A stretch of 5,678 nucleotides of DNA, from assembly GCA_002427885.1 (NCBI GenBank), contig DIZI01000003.1:26861-32538 (forward strand). Reading direction: 5' to 3'. Of this stretch, positions 1-4,767 are shown piece after piece. The notes under the pieces are model-generated. The model did no database searches and was not told the DNA's origin. It saw only the letters and a program-made list of their open reading frames with translations. This DNA comes from Paludibacter sp. UBA6032. Its GTDB lineage: Bacteria; Bacteroidota; Bacteroidia; Bacteroidales; Paludibacteraceae. Numbering within the stretch: position 1 is the stretch's first letter; every line of letters begins with the position of its first letter. The translations under genes and the position numbers were made by a program.

Positions 1-23
1 GCCTCGGTCGTTAGCAGCAAGCC
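1..23 (+). repeat. attC-like half-site opening the HEPN cassette
   Basis: The first 11 bases (GCCTCGGTCGT) recur exactly at 1631-1641. After that the two copies diverge: TAGCAGCAAGCC follows here and CAGGGGCTATAGC there. TTAGCAGCA at 11-19 is the exact reverse complement of TGCTGCTAA at 1475-1483, just past the stop of the second gene, and GCC at 21-23 can pair with GGC near 1470. In an integron cassette the first bases of the cassette pair with the inverse core at its end, with the crossover between G and TT of the core. G10 followed by TT fits that position. The core GTTAGCA does not satisfy the classical GTTRRRY consensus, so I call it only attC-like. Sequence left of position 1 is not visible. 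Confidence 0.5.
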
Positions 24-41
24 TAAAAAAAAAAGAAAAGA

Positions 42-599
42 ATGAGAAAGGAACTCAGAGATTTTGATTGGCATATTTACGGACTAAGTAAAAATGACTT
101 TGAATATACTCTACGACTGATTAAAGAAATTATAACTGACAGACAAAATCAATTGCAAATCCAAATCGACAATATAGAAATATATGACGAAAAGGGAAAC
201 TTACTTGACAATTCAACAGGAATTGCAGACGAAGCAATTTCAGACGTAGCATACTATAACTACATTGACAATTTATATTTGTGGTCTTTTGGACTTTGGA
301 GACTACAAGGAATTTTTGAAGGAATTTTGAAGCAAGAATTCTTTCCAGATAAGAGACTTGTTGGACTAAAAAGCAAACTTGACTTTATACAAAAAGAAGA
401 ATATACTATTAACTTATCTGATTATCAAGAACTAATCGCATGGGGAGAATTAAGAAATGCATTATCTCATTTTCCGCCCGAACAATATCGTCCAATTGGT
501 CTTAACGAAAAAGATCTTGAAGAATATATTGAATTAATTAGCCAAGTTGTAGACAACTTAATTGAGCAGAAAAATAAGAAGAATGCTGGAAACATATAA
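42..599 (+). CDS. HEPN-like protein with RNxxxH motif
   Basis: This is a 185-residue soluble protein without signal peptide or membrane segment. The C-terminal half is predicted to be helical and contains R138-N-A-L-S-H143, followed by FPPEQY. An Arg, a polar residue and a His four residues after the Arg (Rx4-6H) is the hallmark of HEPN domains, many of which are metal-independent RNases or nucleotide-binding partners in toxin-antitoxin, Abi and other defence systems. The aromatic helix around 71-101 (YYNYIDNLYLWSFGLWRLQG) could form the other part of the helical bundle. The N-terminal 60 residues are not recognised. The ATG at 42 follows an A-rich leader with no clear Shine-Dalgarno, as usual in Bacteroidota. 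The next gene starts 38 bases after the stop, so co-transcription is likely. Seen: the motif. Inferred: HEPN membership and any RNase activity. A non-catalytic HEPN-fold protein is equally possible. Confidence 0.72.
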   Translation: MRKELRDFDWHIYGLSKNDFEYTLRLIKEIITDRQNQLQIQIDNIEIYDEKGNLLDNSTGIADEAISDVAYYNYIDNLYLWSFGLWRLQGIFEGILKQEFFPDKRLVGLKSKLDFIQKEEYTINLSDYQELIAWGELRNALSHFPPEQYRPIGLNEKDLEEYIELISQVVDNLIEQKNKKNAGNI

Positions 600-637
600 C
601 AGAAACGCAACAGTATAAATTGAAAGGAATATATGAC

Positions 638-1459
638 ATGATGCTTTTAGATTTAATATGTTATGATTGTATAATGGAACAAGTTGGAAAAGGCATTCCA
701 AATACAACTCCTGGAGAACCAATAATGACTCCTTTTGAGCTAGTCAACAATACTGGAATTTATGAAGTGAATTGTAATAAAGGTCATAGTTCGTTGACAG
801 TTATTAACAACATAGATTTTGAAATTCTTTTTGAATACGGACTAAATGCTATTGTAGATGGTTATTATAGAGAAGCCGTTTCAAGTTTGACTGCTGCGTT
901 GGAAAGGTATTATGAATTCTTTATTAAGACAGCTTTAAATGCAACAAATATTGATTTCTCTACAATAGACAAAGTTTGGAAGTCTGTGTCAAATCAATCA
1001 GAAAGGCAAATTGGAGCGTACATTTTTTTGTATTTTCAAATGTTTGGAATTGAGCCTTCTTTACCAAATACAAATAAAGAAGTGCCTTTTAGAAACTCAG
1101 TTATTCATAAAGGATACATACCAAACCAACAGGAATCTATTGATTACGGAAATAAAATCTTGGAGCTTATTGAAAGTTCATTGATTGATTTAAAAGAGAA
1201 ATATCCTGTGTCTGTAATAGAAACTTTTGAAAATTACGGTTATAGGAAAGTTGCGACAGAGAAATTTGAGAAAATCAAAAAAGATACAGGAAAAGAACAG
1301 GACTTTGCGTGTGTTAATATTATGACAACCATAGACGTAATAAATGGTAGAGAAATAAATAGTGGGGATGGTAGACAAGGGAATGTTGAATTGAGAATAG
1401 AAAGTATATTAAAAGAGCGAGCACCAAGAAAATTGACCTTAATTAAAAAAAAAGAATAA
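638..1459 (+). CDS. Zinc-ribbon plus HEPN-like protein
   Basis: I chose the ATG at 638 (273 residues) over an in-frame TTG at 620: AAAGGA at 623-628 lies at a plausible ribosome-binding distance from 638, and the protein then begins MMLLDLICYDC. Residues C8, C11, C46 and H50 (CxxC, then CNKGH) look like a small N-terminal zinc ribbon. Next come GLNAIVDGYYREAVSSLTAA and further helices, then R152-N-S-V-I-H157 followed by KGYIP, a clear RNxxxH HEPN-type motif. The last 80 or so residues are charged and not recognised. From memory, Bacteroidota have many uncharacterised proteins of this layout (zinc ribbon, then helical domain with RNxxIHKGYIP). Its partner upstream carries the same type of motif, so the two may be a heteromeric HEPN pair or two independent cargo genes. 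Function is unknown; ribonuclease or nucleic-acid binding is an inference. The stop is 10 bases before the attC-like region. Confidence 0.75.
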   Translation: MMLLDLICYDCIMEQVGKGIPNTTPGEPIMTPFELVNNTGIYEVNCNKGHSSLTVINNIDFEILFEYGLNAIVDGYYREAVSSLTAALERYYEFFIKTALNATNIDFSTIDKVWKSVSNQSERQIGAYIFLYFQMFGIEPSLPNTNKEVPFRNSVIHKGYIPNQQESIDYGNKILELIESSLIDLKEKYPVSVIETFENYGYRKVATEKFEKIKKDTGKEQDFACVNIMTTIDVINGREINSGDGRQGNVELRIESILKERAPRKLTLIKKKE

Positions 1460-1469
1460 ATTGACAAAA

Positions 1470-1640
1470 GGCCATGCTGCTAACACACGCTCTGCTCACC
1501 TGCTGGCTGACCCCGTAAAGACGGGACAAGCTATGCACTTAGCAGCATTTGCTCCCGCATTCACTTTGTCGTTCCACGACAGCGAATGCTCCCGCATCCT
1601 CGATAGCTATCGGGACGCCAAATACGCATAGCCTCGGTCG
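1470..1640 (+). repeat. attC-like structured cassette end
   Basis: This gene-free segment is GC-richer than its neighbours and full of nested inverted repeats. ATGCTGCTAA (1474-1483) pairs perfectly with TTAGCAGCAT (1539-1548), and also with TTAGCAGCA at 11-19. CCCGT/ACGGG (1512-1516/1521-1525) has an AAAG loop. GCTATGC (1530-1536) pairs with GCATAGC (1626-1632) and encloses GCATTC/GAATGC (1557-1562/1584-1589) and TGTCGT/ACGACA (1567-1572/1576-1581, loop TCC). TGCTCCCGCAT occurs twice as a direct repeat (1550-1560 and 1587-1597). It ends in GCCTCGGTCG, identical to the first bases of the window. Such long imperfect hairpins with recombination ends are how attC sites of integrons and superintegrons look. 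The core sequences here do not fit their consensus, so a distinct Bacteroidota recombination repeat is the alternative. Confidence 0.5.
1598..1615. repeat. Dispersed palindrome, copy 1
   Basis: This is a perfect 12-base palindrome CGATAGCTATCG at 1601-1612, with imperfect outer arms CCT and GGGA. It is one of four related palindromes in the window and sits inside the attC-like region, where it forms its own arm. Confidence 0.75.
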
Positions 1641-1885
1641 TCAGGGGCTATAGCAGAAAAAAAAGACAGTTCAGTAATTGGGGATAAAATCTTTGACGAA
1701 CTGTCCGCTTAGTGACTCGACTTGACGAGTAAAATACGCCAAATTTGTAAAGCTTTCGGGCTTTTGTTTGGCGGGTGTGAGGTTTTGTACATTTAATGAG
1801 GAAATCCGGTAGGACGGGAGTAAATTTATGTTTTTTCACTTGCAAAGTTAAGAATTTTCTATTGGTGCAAAAGCCGATAGTCATT
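1641..1885 (+). other. Structured non-coding spacer with three hairpins
   Basis: No gene is supported here. GACAGTTC (1665-1672) pairs with GAACTGTC (1698-1705) across a 25-base loop. ACTCG/CGAGT (1715-1719/1726-1730) follows with a 6-base loop. CGCCAAA/TTTGGCG (1737-1743/1767-1773) encloses AAAGC/GCTTT (1749-1753/1760-1764) with loop TTTCGG. The hairpins come directly one after another, so the strand may fold as a unit. It starts at the right-hand cassette junction, so it could be an ORF-less cassette, the remains of another recombination site, or a structured RNA leader of the gene at 1922. From memory, similar stretches (hairpin of CGCCAAA type, then GGTAGGACGGGAG, then GCAAAGTTAAGAA) recur between genes in Bacteroidota; I cannot check this here. 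An antisense reading frame across it is not convincing. Confidence 0.45.
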
Positions 1886-1921
1886 TTACTTTATATACAT
1901 AAATAAACATCAAAAGTATAT

Positions 1922-2623
1922 ATGAATTCAGTAAGTAGTCGTTGGGCTGTCACTTTTACATGCATTTTATTTCTAATTGGACAAATTGTTTTAGTAGATC
2001 ATATCTCTGCTCAAAAACTCATAACAATCAGGGGTTTTGTGTTGGATAAGATAACTAAAAATTCTGTTCCTAATGCAACAATCAAGTTGTCGAAAAATAG
2101 AATAACTGTAGCTGAGTTTGATGGAAAGTTCGAATTCAGCTGTTTGCGCGAGGATACTCTTATGATCACTGCAATAGGTTATTGTCCTCGTTTGTTGAGC
2201 GTTCATGATTTGCTTACTGATTCGTCAAAGTGTAATGTGCTTATGCAACCAGTTACTTATCAGCTTCGTTCGGTACAGGTACAGGTAGATGCTGAAAAAA
2301 AGAAATCTAAAATTTTAAAGGCTTTGATTTTTCTGTCTGACATGTCGCACCCCTTCACTTATTTCAGTAGAGAAGAAAGATTCAAGCGCAGATTTGCAAA
2401 AATCAAGTCAAACAGTGTCTTTTTCTCTCAAAATATATACTGGGAAATCAATCGCCGGTTAATTGAAGAAATAAGTAAACTAAGAGCTGAGGACTTAGAT
2501 AAATGCATAATATATTGCAATACTCATATTGTTTTGTCGCCTGACGATGATGAGAGAACCATTACAAATAAATTGCTACTTTTAATTTCCGATTATTTTA
2601 AAAGAATTAAAAGCGAAAACTGA
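1922..2623 (+). CDS. Exported CarboxypepD_reg-like domain protein
   Basis: This is a 233-residue exported protein. Residues 9-28 form a hydrophobic signal segment and ISA-QK (cleavage after about A30) is a good signal peptidase I site. Residues 34-110 match the CarboxypepD_reg-like beta-sandwich: ITIRGFVLDKITKNSVPNAT, then the AEFDGKFEF turn (64-72), then DTLMITAIGY (78-87). In Bacteroidota this fold is common at the start of TonB-dependent receptors and in small periplasmic or surface proteins. Here no receptor plug or barrel follows. The remaining 120 or so residues are charged and probably helical (EKKKSKILKALIFLSDM, REERFKRRFAKIKSN, EINRRLIEEISKLRAEDLDK). So it is a stand-alone protein with an unrecognised C-terminal domain; the role is unknown. 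The ATG at 1922 follows AT-rich sequence without a Shine-Dalgarno. No operon partner is evident: the next gene starts 114 bases downstream after a palindrome. Confidence 0.85.
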   Translation: MNSVSSRWAVTFTCILFLIGQIVLVDHISAQKLITIRGFVLDKITKNSVPNATIKLSKNRITVAEFDGKFEFSCLREDTLMITAIGYCPRLLSVHDLLTDSSKCNVLMQPVTYQLRSVQVQVDAEKKKSKILKALIFLSDMSHPFTYFSREERFKRRFAKIKSNSVFFSQNIYWEINRRLIEEISKLRAEDLDKCIIYCNTHIVLSPDDDERTITNKLLLLISDYFKRIKSEN

Positions 2624-2682
2624 AACAGCTCTCGTCCTCACGAATATAAATTAAATGAGTGAATAGTCGCGCACGTTGTTGG

Positions 2683-2705
2683 ATCCCGATAGCTATCTCG
2701 TGGAT
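2683..2705. repeat. Dispersed palindrome, copy 2
   Basis: The arms ATCC + CGATAG (2683-2692) pair with CTAT + CG + GGAT (2693-2705), with an extra CT at 2697-2698 and an unpaired T at 2701. Apart from that CT it is identical to copy 3 at 3740-3760. It lies between the CarboxypepD_reg-like gene and the small membrane protein gene. Confidence 0.75.
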
Positions 2706-2737
2706 TTAATCCCAGCTTCTTGTATTATATAGAACAA

Positions 2738-2926
2738 ATGAATAAAAATAGAATTGCTGGAATTATTGGAGGTCTGTTAATTGCAATAGTATTTGTAATT
2801 AAGTTAGATTATAACAATATGAGTTGGTTAAATAATGGACACTATTATGTTGTTATAACTGCTGCACTGGTATTTAGTGTTTCCAACGTTATAACATGGA
2901 AGAAAAAAGATACTGAATCCAATTGA
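2738..2926 (+). CDS. Small two-helix membrane protein
   Basis: This is a 62-residue protein starting at the ATG at 2738. An in-frame TTG at 2720 would add six residues, but the ATG is preferred because residues NKNRIAG then lead straight into the first membrane segment. Residues 6-23 (IAGIIGGLLIAIVFVIKL) and about 36-54 (YYVVITAALVFSVSNVITW) are hydrophobic helices, separated by a short polar loop with LDYNNMSWLNNGH. The C-terminus WKKKDTESN is positively charged, so by the positive-inside rule both ends are probably cytoplasmic. No family is recognised. Small two-helix proteins of this kind are frequent in Bacteroidota and mostly uncharacterised. The gene stands alone between two repeat regions. 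Confidence 0.6.
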   Translation: MNKNRIAGIIGGLLIAIVFVIKLDYNNMSWLNNGHYYVVITAALVFSVSNVITWKKKDTESN

Positions 2927-2970
2927 CTTAAGACAGACTTGCGTCAGGGGAGATTCCATAACTTTAACTG

Positions 2971-3021
2971 GTCATTGCGTAAGTCATTGCGGGCTCGACC
3001 CGCAATTGACCCGCAATCCCC
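2971..3021 (-). repeat. Left palindromic repeat of the GIY-YIG element
   Basis: ATTGCGGG (2986-2993) and CCCGCAAT (2999-3006) form an 8-bp hairpin with loop CTCGA. It is preceded by a partial copy GTCATTGCG (2971-2979) and followed by a second TGACCCGCAAT (3007-3017) and CCCC. The stretch 2983-3021 is the inverted counterpart of 3384-3411, differing by one base and an 11-base internal duplication. It ends 16 bases before the nuclease start codon. Confidence 0.85.
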
Positions 3022-3037
3022 TTGAAAAAACAACATT

Positions 3038-3382
3038 ATGAGCGGAACCTGCTTTGTTTATTTTATGAGCAACACATACAATAATGTTCTTTACATTGGA
3101 GTAACCAATAATCTGACTCGTCGGGTAGCAGAGCATAAAGCAAAAATTAATAAAGGATTTACCTACAAATACAATTGTGATAAGTTAGTTTATTACGAAA
3201 AGTTTAATTTAATTGTAGAGGCAATAGCAAGAGAGAAGCAACTGAAAAATTGGAAAAGGGAGTGGAAAAATGAATTGGTTGTCAAGCTGAATGTTCATTG
3301 GGAAGACTTGTCTGATTCGATTGGTGTTACTGAAGAGTTGATAACGGCTGTGAAGGAGTTTTACGGATCAGGTCCGCAATGA
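3038..3382 (+). CDS. GIY-YIG endonuclease, COG2827/YhbQ-like small family
   Basis: This is a 114-residue single-domain nuclease. The first core motif is FVYF (Y8, in the place of GIY), the second LYIG (18-21). These are followed by the conserved TNNLTRRVAEHK (R28/R29, H33), then the LVYYE strand (50-54) and AREKQLKNW, where E66 is the expected metal-binding glutamate. All catalytic positions appear present. GIY-YIG enzymes cleave DNA with one divalent metal ion; the cellular role of this small stand-alone class is not well defined. The family core ends near WEDLSD (88-93). The last 20 or so residues are an extra tail, whose final GSGPQ and stop codon are encoded by the downstream repeat (3365-3382). 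The ATG at 3038 follows TTGAAAAAACAACATT. The gene lies within inverted palindromic repeats, which suggests a nuclease-repeat partnership. It could also be a housekeeping-type nuclease near a repeat hot spot. Confidence 0.9.
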   Translation: MSGTCFVYFMSNTYNNVLYIGVTNNLTRRVAEHKAKINKGFTYKYNCDKLVYYEKFNLIVEAIAREKQLKNWKREWKNELVVKLNVHWEDLSDSIGVTEELITAVKEFYGSGPQ

Positions 3383-3411
3383 CGGGGATTGCGGGTCAAG
3401 CCCGCAATGAC
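3365..3411 (+). repeat. Right palindromic repeat of the GIY-YIG element
   Basis: ATTGCGGG (3388-3395) and CCCGCAAT (3401-3408) form an 8-bp hairpin with loop TCAAG. A partial unit TCAGGTCCGCAATGAC (3368-3383) precedes it and contains the nuclease stop codon (3380-3382). The stretch 3384-3411 is the reverse complement of the left repeat. It runs directly into the tandem array. Confidence 0.85.
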
Positions 3412-3559
3412 GAATAGGGTCAAGCCCGCAATGACGAATAGGGTCAGGCCCGCAATGACAAATAGGGTCAGGTCCGCAATGACAAATAGGGTCAAGCCCG
3501 CAATGACAATAGGGTCAAGCCCGCAATGACGAATAGGGTCAAGCCCGCAATGACAAATA
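3393..3559 (+). repeat. Tandem array of seven 24-bp units
   Basis: Seven head-to-tail copies start at 3393, 3417, 3441, 3465, 3489, 3512 and 3536. All are 24 bp except the fifth (23 bp, one A lost). The unit is GGGTCAAGCCCGCAATGAC plus GAATA or AAATA. Variation is limited to AAG/AGG, GCCC/GTCC and G/A before AATA. An eighth unit decays from 3560 (GGGTAAAGCCC). The unit keeps the right arm of the nuclease-associated palindrome but has AATAGGG in place of ATTGCGGG. It therefore looks like a minisatellite grown from a half-palindrome by slippage or unequal exchange. There are no unique spacers, so it is not a CRISPR. Confidence 0.93.
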
Positions 3560-3704
3560 GGGTAAAGCCCTGCTCGGCTTAGGTAAAACCGGCTTACTTG
3601 GATTCGGCGAAGTTTCCAAACTTCATCGGGCTAAAAGCAAGGCTACCGATAAATCGGCATGTACCATTTGCTTGTATATTAAAATATAATATAAAAAACG
3701 GAGT

Positions 3705-3730
3705 CTGCCTACTGCAGGCAGGATTTTATT
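3705..3730 (+). terminator. Possible rho-independent terminator hairpin
   Basis: CTGCCT (3705-3710) and AGGCAG (3716-3721) form a 6-bp stem with loop ACTGC, followed by the T-rich tract GATTTTATTTTAT. The T-tract is interrupted by A. No gene ends close upstream (the nuclease stops 322 bases earlier), so it may instead be another short palindromic repeat. Confidence 0.35.
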
Positions 3731-3731
3731 T

Positions 3732-3739
3732 TATCTTTG
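3732..3739 (+). promoter_or_regulatory. Possible Bacteroidota -7 element
   Basis: TATCTTTG fits the Bacteroidota -7 consensus TAnnTTTG and lies 84 bases upstream of the deacetylase start. No TTTG-type -33 box is found at the usual spacing, and the motif overlaps repeat sequence, so support is weak. Confidence 0.25.
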
Positions 3740-3760
3740 ATCCCGATAGCTATCGTGGAT
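3740..3760. repeat. Dispersed palindrome, copy 3
   Basis: ATCC + CGATAG (3740-3749) pairs with CTATCG + GGAT (3750-3760) with one unpaired T at 3756, giving a 10-bp stem without a loop. It is the most regular of the four copies and lies 63 bases upstream of the deacetylase gene. Confidence 0.8.
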
Positions 3761-3823
3761 GGGATGCTATGCTAAACTATGAGTACAGAGTTATCAATTA
3801 AAAACAATTAAAAATCAAACTTT

Positions 3824-4585
3824 ATGAATCGTCTTATTTCAGGTCTTTTATTTATTTCACTAATAGGGATCATTTGTCAGTCCTGTAAAATTGACAAGCC
3901 GAAAGAGGCCGCTCTTCCTCAGAAGCAATATGTGTATCTGACTTTTGATGACGGACCTTTGGATGGTAGTCAAGATGTTGATAGTATTATTTTGGCAGAG
4001 AAGATAAAAATCAGTGTGTTTTTGATTGGTACGGAAGTAGCTGGCGACCGGGAAATGGCGACCTATTATAAGTACTACGAAGATAATCCGTATATCGAGG
4101 AGTACAATCATAGTTTTACACATGGCAACAATCAATATAATGTATTCTACAGCAATCCGCATAAAGCAACCGAGGATTTTCTGAAGAATCAGAAATTTCT
4201 GAAAATTCAGTTTAAAATCATACGCATGCCGGCTTGCAATACCTGGCGTATTAATAACAAGAAACAAGATGATTGTGCAACTAATGCGGTGGCTACTGCC
4301 GATAGTCTGGCTGCAAGAGGATTTAAGGTTTTTGGTTGGGATGTAGAGTGGCAACATCATGCAGAAGACGGTACTCCGGTACAAAGCGTTGATGAAATGT
4401 ACCGAAAAATTATGCAACAGCTGAATTCGGGTAAAACATTCACGAAAAACAATATCGTTATCCTGTTGCACGATGAAATGTTTCAACGACGTTGGGAAGA
4501 AAGTGACCTGAAACAATTAATTGACCGCCTGCGAAAAGATAAAAATATCGTTTTCGAACAACTGAAGTTTTATCCTCAGAATTAA
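3824..4585 (+). CDS. Polysaccharide deacetylase (NodB domain) lipoprotein
   Basis: This is a 253-residue envelope protein of carbohydrate esterase family 4 type, which removes N- or O-acetyl groups from polysaccharide with a metal ion. Residues 4-18 are hydrophobic and C18-Q-S-C21 is a lipobox-like site, so C21 is probably lipidated. Motif 1 is TFDDGP (40-45): D42 the likely base, D43 a metal ligand. Motif 2 is NHSFTH (95-100), with H96 and H100 the other ligands. R134-M-P-A-C-N-T-W-R fills the position of motif 3, GWDVEW (171-176) that of motif 4, and ILLHD (213-217, H216) that of motif 5. GTPVQS and HDEMFQRR also fit, from memory, a ~250-residue Gram-negative subgroup with RLPGxNxW-type motif 3. 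All catalytic residues appear intact. The substrate is not deducible: peptidoglycan, exopolysaccharide or dietary glycan are all possible. The ATG at 3824 is preceded by an A-rich leader. It seems monocistronic. Confidence 0.93.
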   Translation: MNRLISGLLFISLIGIICQSCKIDKPKEAALPQKQYVYLTFDDGPLDGSQDVDSIILAEKIKISVFLIGTEVAGDREMATYYKYYEDNPYIEEYNHSFTHGNNQYNVFYSNPHKATEDFLKNQKFLKIQFKIIRMPACNTWRINNKKQDDCATNAVATADSLAARGFKVFGWDVEWQHHAEDGTPVQSVDEMYRKIMQQLNSGKTFTKNNIVILLHDEMFQRRWEESDLKQLIDRLRKDKNIVFEQLKFYPQN

Positions 4586-4606
4586 AAACAGTCCGGTATT
4601 CCACCT

Positions 4607-4643
4607 CGTTTGTAACGATGGGTTAATGGTTAAGCGTTTGTAA
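4607..4643 (+). repeat. Short direct repeat CGTTTGTAA
   Basis: CGTTTGTAA occurs at 4607-4615 and again at 4635-4643. The stretch from the deacetylase stop to about 4650 resembles, from memory, short dispersed repeats seen in Bacteroidota intergenic DNA, but the match cannot be verified here. Confidence 0.3.
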
Positions 4644-4683
4644 TCTGTGCCAAACAAATAGATACTAAATAGTACAGGTCGCA

Positions 4684-4701
4684 CCCCGATAGCTAGCGGG
4701 G
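4684..4701. repeat. Dispersed palindrome, copy 4
   Basis: CCCCGATAG (4684-4692) pairs with CTAGCGGGG (4693-4701) with a single A/G mismatch, a 9-bp stem without a loop. It shares the GATAGCTA centre with the other three copies but has a GC-richer base. Confidence 0.7.
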
Positions 4702-4713
4702 GATTATTTGGCG

Positions 4714-4767
4714 ATATACGCAATTGAATTCAGCATATAAATGGAATATAAGCGCATTCGCGTATAT
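4714..4767. repeat. Inverted repeat ATATACGC/GCGTATAT
   Basis: ATATACGC (4714-4721) is the exact reverse complement of GCGTATAT (4760-4767); with one bulge the pairing extends by AAT/ATT. The arms are 38 bases apart. It is followed by GGTGTTATGGGGCAAG (4771-4786), a type of sequence I associate with Bacteroidota gene-cassette junctions, but no complementary arm for it is found upstream. The rest of the 278-base spacer before 4864 shows nothing else. Confidence 0.5.

Larger units (their letters stand above)
2971..3411 (+). mobile_element. Putative GIY-YIG nuclease element with inverted palindromic ends
   Basis: A single nuclease gene fills the space between two inverted copies of the same palindromic repeat. 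The left copy ends 16 bases upstream of the start codon and the right copy begins at the stop codon. The tight fit suggests that nuclease and repeat belong together, as in REP elements with their RAYT transposases. No target-site duplication could be identified, so mobility is an inference. The repeat could also be a genome-wide REP next to which the gene simply happens to lie. Confidence 0.4.
3560..3801. other. Repeat-rich spacer before the deacetylase
   Basis: No convincing gene. It begins with the decayed end of the tandem array and two imperfect GGTAAA-rich, CGGCTTA-ending copies (3561-3598). A near-perfect palindrome GAAGTTT-CC-AAACTTC follows at 3609-3624, then AT-rich sequence, a hairpin at 3705-3721 and the third dispersed palindrome at 3740-3760. 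A 67-codon frame with a TTG start crosses all of these and is treated as spurious. Confidence 0.6.

Noticed and set aside
620..637. TTG start for the second HEPN-like gene
   Set aside because: The ATG at 638 has AAAGGA at a suitable distance and keeps the CxxC cluster at the N-terminus; the TTG has no such signal.
1190..1467. Two overlapping - strand frames
   Set aside because: Both are antisense to the coding C-terminal part of the zinc-ribbon HEPN-like gene.
1648..1884. 78-codon frame on the - strand
   Set aside because: It covers the three-hairpin spacer, its sequence is basic and low in domain signal, and it begins inside repeat-like DNA; most likely a chance frame.
1991..2206. 71-codon frame on the - strand
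   Set aside because: It is antisense to the CarboxypepD_reg-like domain coding sequence.
2678..2684. GTTGGAT as an integron core site (fits GTTRRRY)
   Set aside because: The only complementary candidate is a 6-base ATCCAA at 2917-2922 inside the small membrane protein gene, which is expected by chance.
3393..3559. CRISPR array
   Set aside because: The 24-bp units are directly contiguous with no unique spacers, and no cas gene is nearby; it is a tandem repeat.
3598..3801. 67-codon frame with TTG start
   Set aside because: It runs through a hairpin, a possible terminator and palindrome copy 3, has no initiation signal and no recognisable domain.
3860..4516. 218-codon frame on the - strand
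   Set aside because: It lies wholly antisense to the polysaccharide deacetylase, whose catalytic motifs are all intact; the frame shows no domain.
4517..4723. 68-codon frame on the - strand
   Set aside because: It overlaps the deacetylase 3' end and the spacer with palindrome copy 4, and resembles no known protein.
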